Assembly (NCBI GenBank): GCA_011634665.1
Contig: WAEK01000001.1
Location: 3,434,501-3,498,500 of the forward strand
Direction of reading: 5' to 3'
Origin: Mortierella sp. BCC40632
Lineage: Eukaryota; Mortierellomycota; Mortierellomycetes; Mortierellales; Mortierellaceae
Length of the DNA stretch: 64,000 nt
The position numbers and the translations under genes were made by a program. Of this stretch, positions 23,052-33,678 are shown one piece after another (the first letter of the stretch is position 1; each line of letters starts with the position of its first letter). The notes beneath the pieces were generated by a model. It was not told where the DNA came from and made no database searches. It saw only the letters and a list, made by a program, of their open reading frames with translations.

Positions 23052-23861
23052 ATGGAGCCTACAATGCGACAGTATGCACCTCATCTTGGCCGTCGATCAG
23101 ACGGCTACTCTCGTCGTTCCCTCAAGTCCATAAGATTATGCATTTATGGTTTGGTTCTTTCCGCCGTCATCCTTTCCCATGCGAGCTTGGGTGCTCATGC
23201 AGTCCCAATTTTGGCGCCTTCTCCGGGTTTAAATGAGGCTTCAGTGCCGTCTGTGGCCACATTCTCGCAGGAATATCTGTTTCGCCGAAAAGACTCTTCC
23301 TCTCACTCAAAGACGATTGCCACCACCGCCACCACTTCTTCTAATGAAGGAGAAACTTTGATTACCAAGCGGGCAGACATTATTTCGAACAGAGACTCGA
23401 CAGACTTCCCTGCAAGAGGGGCCAAAGTGATGGCCAAGAGAATCATAAATAATCCATCGGACAAAAAAACGGTTCTTAAACGTGAATACAATGGGACTCC
23501 AGCAACAGCCAGAAACTCGGCCCCGGAGGATATTTGCCAGCATCAATCGTCGTATTCGAATCCAGTGTGTGACTCGACAAACTACCGTGATACATCCCAA
23601 TCCTCCACATCATCCAGCACTTCGACGGGCCCAGGGTCAGGTTCAGGGTCGAGAACTGATGGTTACAATCGTCAAGTCCATCGCCGGGAATCGATGAGCA
23701 ATGAAGTGATCCAGAATACACCTGTTTTGGAACGCAGACTAGCCGCAGGAGATAATCTAGAGACTCCGTCTCCAGCCGTCACTCAAAAGAAACGTCGCTA
23801 TATACCCAAAGGCGACGGCATTGGAAACCAATTCAATAAAGACGGCGTCATGGGAAGATAG
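23052..23861 (+). CDS. Secreted precursor with repeated Kex2-type dibasic sites, 269 aa
   Basis: No known family. I start at the ATG of MEPTMRQ because the frame upstream is only a CT-rich leader. A basic N-terminus (about 1-29) precedes one hydrophobic helix (IYGLVLSAVILSHASLGAHA, about 31-50), read as signal peptide or signal anchor. After it come dibasic sites at about residues 78-79 (RR), 106-107 (KR), 129-130 (KR), 143-144 (KR), 211-212 (RR), 228-229 (RR) and 246-249 (KKRR). The spacers are 12-66 residues, polar, Ser/Thr-rich, with two Cys close together (about 162 and 173). Such spacing is what Kex2-processed secreted peptides show (family knowledge); cleavage here is inference. The last fragment (YIPKGDGIGNQF and on) is Gly-rich. 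The stop is 34 bp from the stop of the convergent PX gene. Confidence 0.65.
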   Translation: MEPTMRQYAPHLGRRSDGYSRRSLKSIRLCIYGLVLSAVILSHASLGAHAVPILAPSPGLNEASVPSVATFSQEYLFRRKDSSSHSKTIATTATTSSNEGETLITKRADIISNRDSTDFPARGAKVMAKRIINNPSDKKTVLKREYNGTPATARNSAPEDICQHQSSYSNPVCDSTNYRDTSQSSTSSSTSTGPGSGSGSRTDGYNRQVHRRESMSNEVIQNTPVLERRLAAGDNLETPSPAVTQKKRRYIPKGDGIGNQFNKDGVMGR

Positions 23862-23895
23862 ACAATTAATGATATCCCCAGCCTCTATGATTTAT

Positions 23896-24687
23896 TTATT
23901 CGCGTGCTGTCTGGAAGAGCGCCTTGTCCATCAGCTTCACAAAAGGATCCAGTAACCTGTCTACTGTGGGCACTTTGGGGACTCTCACTCCTTCCTCTCC
24001 TTCGATGGCATGGGCTCCGCCAGACTTGCCGTCTTGTCCTCCAACATCATCGGTGCTATCATAGACGCTCTCTGTATTCAATAGCTCAAGCTCATCCGCA
24101 TCTTCATGGTAAATACCCAGATCCCGAAGTTCTTGTGCTATCCTCTGCTGACCTGCTTGTTCTCGTCGTCGTTCCTGGACATGGACATCATCGATCAACT
24201 CCTCTTCATCATGTGCACCCACACCTGGCTCATGGCTACGCGACCCTCGGTCCAATCCAGCCATCCGACGAATCTTTTCCTTCTTCCTATCCTTCACTTC
24301 TGAGAAATACATGCGCAGTTCCTCTGCTTCGTCCTGGAGTTGATCCCAATCTTCCTCAGGGATGTTTTCCTTGATGAAACGGTCTAAATCTACTCCCAGT
24401 CGGAGTTCTTCGCCGGTCGAATAATCGACTCGAGGGTGACCATAACCTGTCCGCATGAACGTAATTATACTGTCGATCCATCCAAGCAAATCCTGGAAGA
24501 TGCCGTCATCTTCACTATGCACTGCATGGACAAACTTGTAGAAACTAGGAAGATGCTTCCGGACGAGATTCAAGTAGAGCGTTGCAATTGTTGGACTGCC
24601 TTCTTTTTGGGTATCTAAAAGATTACGAGATTGGAGTAAAATAAAAGGGTAATACGCTTAATATGGGCGAAGGAAACAAAGACCAAC

Positions 24688-24732
<45 letters not shown>

Positions 24733-25456
24733 CTTTTCTTTTCTTTTCTTTTCTACATTCACTAAAGTCATTTTAGTGTGAGAAATGGGGAGCTTACCTT
24801 CACCCAAATCAGATCGTTCCACAATCTTGATCAACTCGTCTACAAAATCTTTTACATCAAACAGACTGTCTGCAACATTGGCCGATTTGTAAACCTTAAC
24901 CAAGGGCTGGTAGAAAATCGCAATGGCTTCCTTCAAAATCTCCCCTGTCACACCCTGGAAGACAAGGTTGATCATACGTTCCTTGTCACGGATTCGAAGG
25001 TGCGCCACCAAAAGTTGCTGCAATTGGTGAATGAGGTTGGATGATCCAGACTTTTCGTCCTTATCCTTGTCCTTGCTCTTGCTCTTGTCCTTTGATAGAT
25101 ACTTTGAATGCTCCTGTTCAGGCATCGCTGCCAATTCTTTTTCATCCAGACTGGCTCTTGAGGATGCAAGGGACAGCGACGAGGACGAGGAAGATGGATC
25201 AGAATCTGAATCACTACCAGATGCTGTTGAAATATTGTCCTCCTGACCTCGGATGGCAGACACTCGCCCCTTTCTATGGAGTCGTCGTTCAAGACGTTCC
25301 GATTCGAGTTGTTGCTGAGCGTCCCAAACGCGTTGAATTTGTGCTGGCTTTAAAACAGGAAGGATTTGGTCCGAACGAAGAACATCCATCACCAAGCTCA
25401 ACTCTGTAATATCATATGGCTCTGAGCACACACATACAAATAAAAAAAAAAAAAAA

Positions 25457-25493
<37 letters not shown>

Positions 25494-28008
25494 GGATACA
25501 ATATGAGAGACCAGTCAAAAGCCAAGATACTGTAAGGATCTGATCAAAAACTATACTTTTGACATACCTTCACCCTCAGGGAAGATCTTGACAAGGACTG
25601 CGCGTGGGGCATAAACATAGTTCCGGATCTTTTCACAAAGACTCGAGTCACCAATGCTTGACTCCAGATCTGAGACCTCTCTCTTGTACTCTGAGACTTC
25701 CTCCTGGATGTTGCCAGAGATAATACGCTGCATTAGAGACCGACTACCGAAAGGCTGAGCCAAGAAAAGATCCATAATTCCCTTCATCATAGCCATTGGG
25801 TTAGAGATCTTGAGGATACCCCACATAGCTCGGTAAGGCAAGAGCATATGGGTTCGCTTGAGCTGAGTAAAGTTGAGGGTTGCATCATCCGATGACGTAA
25901 AGACGTGGTACAGGGTTGATGCAAAGTTCATACAGCCCCACTCAAAGACAGTCTTGTACAGTTGTGGAAGATCGTTGACATTCTCAACATGTTTGAAGGC
26001 GCTGAACAATCGAGAGATGCCACCGGGTTGCAAAAGATCCTCTTTGACCTCCTTGAGTTGCGAGTCCAGCTCGTCCACTTTCTTGGCCACTTCTTTGTCA
26101 AATTTGGCCTGTTGAGCCATTCGGTTCTCATCAAGCTCGACTCTCTTTTGGACATCCTTCACTTCTTCTTCTGTCAGATCGACTGCTCCCTTGGTCAGGA
26201 ATTGGACAAAAATGGGCGAGTCAACAACCACTCGGCCGACCTTGGCCAGGTTGTGCATGTAGCCACGAAGACTGATCCTGTCCTTTTCACGAGCTGCCTT
26301 CTCGCCAGAAGATCCTGATCTCTTTGGGACGTATTTGGCTGGCGGTACAGGCAATTCAAGCTGAGGGAATGCCTGTCTTAGCTATAAAAATGACAGTACG
26401 TATGTTCATGTAAGACTATGTGCTCAAAACGATGAACAAAAGGCTGTCATTGGAGGCCGTGGCGGGGTTGGGAGCTAAGCTGGGAGCTGGGCTGAGCTGG
26501 GCAAAGAACATAATTCATGACTGAATGGCAAGTGTTTCAGTAAATGATCGACTGAACTTACATTGAGATAGAGCCGTCTAAAGCGTCCATGACGACGGGC
26601 AACAACATACTCTTTGCCGTCTGGGAAGACGCTGGCAATTATGAACTCCTAGAGAGGTGGTTGACATCGATCGAGGTAAGAGGAGTGAGCAAACGGTTTT
26701 GTCAGAGTAGAGAGGGGAGGGGAGGTGTGTGTGTATGTGTATGTGCGTGAGTGTGTGTAAGTGTTGGCGGGGCGTTTACATGTGTACTCTCTGTAAAGCC
26801 CCGCACATGATTGGGCTGTTTATTGACTCTAGCCCTCCTTATTCACTCCGCCGCTCGCTCGCCCACCCAAGAGGGGAAAGCGAAAGCAGGCGAGAGCATG
26901 ACATATACGTCTAGCTGTCCTGTTGGACAGCAAACGATTACGCCAAAACAAGGACATAAGAGGGCGCTACTGCAACGCGGAGCCTCCGAAGCAAGAATAT
27001 CACTGTGAGGTCACTGGCTGATGTTCCACAGAGCTCATTTGAGCGGAACGGTGAATTAAAAGGAAAAAGGTTTTTTGCGCGCCAAACGAGAGAACGGGCG
27101 GGCCAGGGGGACATCCCACAGAGCTTTTTTTTCATTCATTCCTTCCTCCTCGGGGAACTTACCGCATGCTCGTGCTCGCGGACATGTCGCTTTTCCTTGA
27201 CTACTCGCACTCCAACAACGTTAATCCGGACTCCGTAGATCCTGTTTGCTGACATTGCGGGTGATGCTGATCTCGACCTCGAACTAGATCCTGACCTGAA
27301 GCTGTTGTTGACTTGGAGGTGGTTGCTATCTCCATCGTCATCGGAAAGCCTCAGTCTGCTTAATCGTGGATGAAGTGCTGGTGAGTTTGGATGAGAGAGG
27401 ACGGGACTAGATGAAGCTCCCTTGAGTAGACCTGGCTCTTCAGCTTCATTAATGGATATTGCCGATGGTACAGGAGAGGAGGATGGATCGAGAAACACTC
27501 CAGGCTTGGCTGCTCTCTGTTCCTGCCGCGCAATTGCCTCTTTCTTTTCTAATGCCCGTTGTTCGGTGGTTTTGATCGCCATACTGTACATGAGCACAAT
27601 TGTACGCTCACCCTTATTCTTAAGTCTTTTTCTTCGGATCATCTCTTCGCGTTCGATCCCGTTTCCTGCCTCAGCTTTTGCCCATTCATCAAGGAACTGC
27701 TGAAGCTTTGGCCAGAGTGCTCCACGGGAGGTGGTCAAGAATGGAAAAGGAACGACCATAGACTCGAATAAGTAGCGGAGGAAGGGCGTGCTTGAGTTGG
27801 CATGCTCGTCTCGGAGGTCGAACGGGCCTCCGAGGTTCGGCAAGGTCTCGTATGGGTTCTTTTGGAGTTGGCTGATTTCTGCATTGATGAGAACGGTGAG
27901 AAGATGCTTTTTAAGATAGTGTTCTTGGCTAGTGCTGAGCAGCGAGGTGTGGTTTCCTCCCACAACTGTTGAAGGAGGAAGGTCGGAAGGCTTGAAAGAG
28001 GGAGACAT
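23896..28008 (-). CDS. PXB-PX-DUF3818 phosphoinositide-binding protein (Lec1/YPR097W-like), five exons
   Basis: Exons 28008-27163, 26648-26562, 26381-25568, 25421-24798, 24614-23896; all phases fit, giving 1029 aa, close to yeast YPR097W (1073). N-terminal PX-associated (PXB) domain at about 20-150 (HYLKKHLLTVLINAEISQLQ, NPYETLPNLGGPF). A Ser-rich linker leads to a PX domain from about 265 to 370, with RRHGRFRRLYLNLRQAFP as the phosphoinositide-binding RR motif and SLRGYMHNLAK as its end. The DUF3818 helical region follows to the C-terminus, with a phospho-Ser/Lys-rich loop in exon 4 (SGSDSDSDPSSSSSSLSL). Expected role: membrane- or lipid-droplet-associated lipid handling. The intron between exons 4 and 5 contains a 43-nt homopolymer next to CTTTT repeats; intron 3 contains poly-A plus GAAA repeats. 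Confidence 0.9.
24690..24732. repeat. 43-nt poly-T in a PX-gene intron
   Basis: 43 T on the plus strand (A on the coding strand) followed by four CTTTT units, all inside intron 24615-24797. Confidence 0.95.
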
Positions 28009-28256
28009 TGAGATTGAGAATGGGCTGAGGCGTGCTCAGTACAACATGAATGAGTCTCCTCCAATGAACAAGGTAGGATGGAACGGTGCAGGACAAGAGA
28101 TGGAGAATGGCGGGAGGAGGAAAAGTGCGTGGATGGTGGAATGGAAAGAAGGATGGACGGAATGGATGGACGGGATGGTGAAATGAAGAAGAAAAAGAAG
28201 AGGGAAAAAAAAAAAAAAAAAAAAGAAAGTGCAAGACGCATGAGCCGTTTAAAAAG

Positions 28257-28294
<38 letters not shown>

Positions 28295-30906
28295 CTGACG
28301 TGAAAGGGTCCGTCTTTGATCCGCTCTTTTTTGACTTATGGCTTTAGCTTTGGCTTTTGTGCGCCCAGACCCACACACACTGTTTGCCAAGAGCCAGAGA
28401 GAAGCTTTTTAAAGAACTCGAGTTTAGAAGGGGAAGGAGAGGAAGAGACGTCTTGCGCAAAGAATACGCACCCTATTTTTTTTTTTTTTTTTTTTTTTGG
28501 AAGGGGGCTGATTGGCATTGCTGGTGCGCAGACGCACTTCTCCTTCTCCCTTTGGATACTGAGCTCCTCGATCACTTCTCACTCGAGCACATTCTGGGAG
28601 GACTACTGAAAGTCTTGTGTCTTGATCATCGCCCGCTACCTGGGTTGCCAACTCAAAATAGCCAGCTTAATCTTACACTCATTCCAAGCCATGTCCTGAT
28701 TCGGCCTGTGTTCGTTCCGTGGACCACCTCCATTGGCCCGTGCTAGATAGCCGTTTTCAGGCATGTCCTGACTGTCAAAAGTGGGTTCCCAAACTCAATG
28801 ACGGTTTAGATGACGACAAAAGCCTTTGAGCAATCGTCCACTTTTGGGTTGACCTAGACATCTCAAGCTGCTCCTCCACTAGGCGGCTTTCTTTCAAGAA
28901 ACATCAGAAGGAACCACAATGTTCCTACAGTCTATTGTCGCGATTTTCGGTCCAACATCCGGGTCAGTACGACACAATTAATCGCCAAGATCAACTCCCA
29001 ATAGTGACCATCCTTGCTTCCAGTCCTATCTTCTTTTTTGATATCTCTATCTCTGCTTTGGAAAATAAAGGCATTCGTTAACACCATTGCCATCGAAAAT
29101 GAATCCCCCTCAAATGCAAACCTTTCAGAAATTTATTGACCTTTTCTCTATCTAATTGAAAGACGATCCACACGTTACTTTGGTGTCTTTGGGGCTTGGT
29201 TTAGGAAGAGTTGATGGCCTCAGAATGGCTCAGATACCAAACCTATCGTACCACTTTCTCATCCTCTCATTACACCCTTGGTTACACTATTTTCAGAGTA
29301 TTTAACCATGTCCAGCATCACAGCATCAAGTGCCACTCCTTTGGACATGCGTTTGGACTTGATTTATTTCCCACTCAATATCTCCGTGGCAATGAAAAAA
29401 CGAATCTTGACCTCGGGCATTTTAACTGCTAGACCATTGTCTGAACTAAACTCTTAAAAAAAGACTCATCATACTCTAATTAAGGTTCTTTCTGGACTCT
29501 TGTACCGAATGCAACCCCTGGTACCTCAGTTGACCAGACAGAAATAGGAACTAGAAAGCAACATCAATTATTCGCTGCTCTACGTTAGAAAGAAGTACGT
29601 CGATATCTTGCCGCCGACATATCTTGATACCCTTCCTTGATTGAATGCCTCCTTTCCTTACCATATGGCACCTTTGCCTAATTTTTTCCTTCTAGCTTTG
29701 AACCTGTTTTGAGCCAACTCCTAGAGCAAAGAGACTCGGCCTTTATACCTTTCTTACTTGACTTCTTGCGATAATCTCTTCATTTTTTTCATTCATTGAT
29801 CTACTCTCTGTGAAAATAGATGCTAGGCCGAACTAATTGAACAAAGAAACTTTGGGCATCAGTTCAGCATGTCGGGAAGAGCATTGAAGAATGCAAACTT
29901 GTTTGAGAATAGGATAGAACATAGTCGGGGCTTAGCAAAGAGAAACTTCACTCAAGAAGACCTAGAACTTTCTCGACAATATGAAATATCGTCAATACCA
30001 TTATCCCACCTGAGCGACAGCAACCTGAAAGTGGAGCATTTGAACTCCATTATCTGATCGTACTCTTTTTTTACAGATCGTTTTCGTATTACTCATTCGC
30101 CTCTCCAATTTTTTTTTTTTTTTTGTACTCAATCGTCGTAGGTCCAGAGTCAGCATGGACCTGGAGGACGACTGAAGGCCTCGGCCGATCTGAGTGGTTG
30201 GGTCATGTATCCATAACCATTACACAGAGATTCTCCTTTGCTTAGAAAGTTCTTTCTTTATTCCCACATGATTCTGGGCACTCTGTTTATTGCTTCATGA
30301 CTGGATCTGGCGTAGATCGCACATCGATATTACAGGGAGAGAGACCCAAGGTTGAATGATTGGCTCGGAATTTTTTTCAGGGTGGCAGCAAAAGCTGGTA
30401 CTTTGTGCTCCGCTCCCGTCTGTTTGTCGACCCAGCAAGTTTCTGCTCTTTGCTCTCTCTTTTTTTCTCTTTCTCTCAACCCTGTGGTCTCTTGTGTCAG
30501 CGCTGGGTCCTCTGGGAACACAACACTAGGGCAAAAAAAAAAAAAAAAAAAAAAAGAAAAAAGTGAGCCGAGTAAGGTTGGGACATGGGCGCAATGCGTA
30601 TTCTAGGGGTTACCTCATGGGCATGGGCATTTCTTTTACCCACCCCGATGGGCGATCGGCCATAGTACTTAAATAACGCTGTTGTCCTCACCCTCCCTTT
30701 CACTTTTTTGATCCTCGCTTCTTTGCCTCGCCTCAACCTTTCACTTTCCTTCCCACTCATCCCCCTGCTTAGGCACAATTGCCTAGCATTGCAATCGCTC
30801 TGTTCATCTGCTCGTCCATCCATTCACCCATCCATCCAAACCTCTGTCTAATCCCAAGACGAGACTCATTCCACCACATCAGGAATTATTTTCACAGATC
30901 ACAGCC
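28009..30906. other. Gene-poor divergent region between PX and MFS genes
   Basis: A poly-A (about 28207-28224), (GA)n (28258-28288) and poly-T (28478-28498) near the PX start. Region 28750-30330 is AT-richer and free of low-complexity tracts; a 62-codon ORF at 29869-30057 is the only open frame of note and resembles nothing I know. A poly-A lies at about 30533-30560. Confidence 0.5.
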
Positions 30907-33678
30907 ATGACCCAAAAGCCAGATTCGGCAGGTCCAGCAGGTCCAGTAGGGGAAAAGGACGTGATGACTACGGATAGGACAACGGCCCTGGAAATCGAAG
31001 AAAAAGGGGGTGCCCAGTCTGAGACTTCGCCACAGTCAAGCAGCCAACTGCCACGGGGATACACGGATCAGAGTCGAGAGCTCCCCCCAAGAGACCTCGC
31101 GCTTGTCTTTTTCGGGTAAGAGATCACTCTGTCCATTGGACCTGCTGCGCTGGCATGCATGCTCCCTTCGATTACTGCATTAATACAAATCCCACCCAGT
31201 TATGCCAAAAAGAAACCTGATGTGCTGACAACCTCTGTCTCATGTTGCTTCTCGACCTCTCCCCTGTGAACAAATCCTGGGTCGAATAGACTTTGCCTGG
31301 TTCTCTTCATGGCCAGTCTGGATCAGGTGAGTAAAAAAGAACCTTTGCTCCGCTTCATGCTTCATTTCCCGCTCTTTTACTTGCCCGCTCTTTTTTGGCA
31401 TCCGTCCATCAGCAAAGATCTTAATAGGTTCTCTTTCTTTCCTTCTTTCCTTCTTTTGACTTTTGACTTTTTGGGAACTTTTGACTAGACCATCGTCTCA
31501 GTACTCATTCCAACCATGTCAAAGGTCTTCAATGCACCTCAGTACAATGCCTGGATGGGAACGAGTTATCTGATCACAAACACCGCCATGCAGCCGCTCT
31601 ATGGAAAACTCAGCGATATCTATGGAAGGTATAAAAGAAAATCTGAGCATTCCTTTCTTGTCCCTTCATCTGTGCCGCCCTTGGCGCACTTGCGCTCTTT
31701 CGCTCTTCGACAGTGGGAATAGGCTTTTGCAAACCCCCCCATGTGGTGTACAGACACACAGAGCAAAAGTTAACAGTTGGGTCTGCAACATACCTCAGTG
31801 CGCCGCATCTAACAAGTATTTGCTTTTTGTTATTGTTGTTGTTGTTTTCTTTCTCTCATCTCTCATAGGAGGAACACAATCTTGACGGCCGTCTTTTTCT
31901 TTATGCTCGGCTCTCTACTCTGTGGAGCTGCTCCGACAATCATTGTGCTTATCGTTGGTCGGGCAATTGCAGGAATTGGTGCAGGTGGTATGATCAGTTT
32001 GACCATGATCATCATCTCAGATGTCGTCTCTCTACGCGCTCGTGGGTAAGTAGATCCTTTTTTTTTTTTTTTTTTTTGGGAATTTTGTTTATCAGATCCA
32101 AATTAGCGTCAACGACCCCATCGTCCATTTTTTTTTTCTTTCGCCTCTCTTTCGTCTGAGCCTAAACATCAATTCGTACTTCCCTTATTTAGCAAGTACC
32201 AGGGAATTATCGGTAGTATGTTCGGTATCTCTGCCGTGGTGGGTCCACTTCTCGGAGGTGTTCTTGCTGAAAAATCTAGCTGGCGCTGGGCATTCTACAT
32301 CAACCTACCCATCGGTGTTGTCAGCAGCATCGCATTGGTCTTTCTCCTCAAACTACCCAAGGTGGCGGGAAGTGCTCGTGAGAAGCTCAAGCGAATTGAT
32401 TTCATGGGCTCGGTCACGGTGGTCATTGGTGTTGTCTGTGTTCTCTTGTCCACAAACTGGGGTGGCAACGACTACGACTGGGACGAGCTGCCAATCATCC
32501 TTCCTTATTGCATCGGAGGAGTGTTTCTGCTTGCGTTCTTGTACATTGAGGCCAAAGTGGCGGTCGAGCCTATCTTGCCGTTCAGATTGTTCAGAAACCA
32601 GAGCGTATCTGCCGCTTACGCTACATCGTTCTTCCTTGGAGGGTAGGTTCAATGTGTTTTTTCTTTCTTTCTTTTTTTCTTAATGTTTTCTGAAAAAGGA
32701 CGGGAAAAAGAAAGTAGTCTAACCGCCTTGCCTCTTTTACCTGTCAACAACTAAATAGAGCATTTATGGGTGCAGTTTTCTTTTGCCCACTCTACTTCCA
32801 GATGGTGAGGCACATGTCGGCCACAAGTGCGGGTCTCCAACTTCTCCCTCTTGTTGGGGGTATGTTTATTGCCGGAGCAGGAAGTGGCATTCTTATTAGC
32901 AAGATTGGACGCTATCGTCCTTTCATTTGGACCGCCATGGCTATCTTTACTGTCGGTACAGCTTTGCTCTCGCTCTGGGATGAGAACTCTGAATCAAATG
33001 TCTTGATCGGATTCTTGTTCGTTGTTGGCATTGCCCTTGGAGGCAGTATGCAGAGTGTCGTGTAAGTATCCTACTCGTGTCTGCCTTGACGATTGTGATC
33101 CTACTATCGGTTAGCATTTGACTAAGCAGTGTTGATCTTCTATCTATGGGATTATGTGGAATAGCCTTGCGGCTCAGTGTGCAGTCGGTCAGGAAGACAT
33201 CGCCACTGTAACATCAATGGTGTCATTCTTCAGAACTATGGGCGGTGTTGTCAATGTCGCCATTGGAGGCTCCATGATCAATAATATTCTTCTCAAGAAC
33301 GGTGTCAATCCAAACGAGTTTGCACAAGTCTATAGAAACCCAGCAATCTATGCTATCGCTACACGCTCTGTATTCCGAATGTGTAAGTGGCGTTTAGTGT
33401 GGACAAATGGACTCTTGATTCCTCTAGTCATCTGGCTGCTTTCTGACATGTGTCGACTTTTTATGACTCCACAAATTCTAGGTATTGCATGGCCAGCATT
33501 GGGACTCCTTGCGTCTCTCTTTATCCGACATCATGAGTTGAGAAAGACTCTGGGTGTGTCGAATGCAGCTAAAGAAGATACCAAGAAAGACGCTGGATCT
33601 GAGGCTGAGGAGAATACTCCTGAAGTCATTCCAGATGGCAAGATTGAGGTGCCCTATACGAATGAAGTCAAGAATTGA
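30907..33678 (+). CDS. DHA2-type MFS multidrug/drug:H+ exporter, eight exons
   Basis: Exons 30907-31115, 31290-31326, 31489-31628, 31869-32045, 32193-32642, 32759-33061, 33165-33382, 33482-33678; phases agree, giving 576 aa. A disordered cytosolic N-terminus (about 1-65) precedes the TM bundle. Seen: LFMASLDQTIVSVLIPTM (TM1, typical DHA2), GKLSDIYGRR (motif A), VGRAIAGIGAGGM, and motif C-like GISAVVGPLLGG, followed by WRWAFYINLPIG, a block characteristic of 14-TM DHA2 exporters. The C-terminus is charged. Substrate cannot be told from sequence; relatives include fungal toxin/azole exporters and vacuolar amino-acid transporters. The last intron (33383-33481, 99 nt) is a multiple of three and stop-free, so it can be read through; the spliced form fits the family better. 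Confidence 0.9.
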
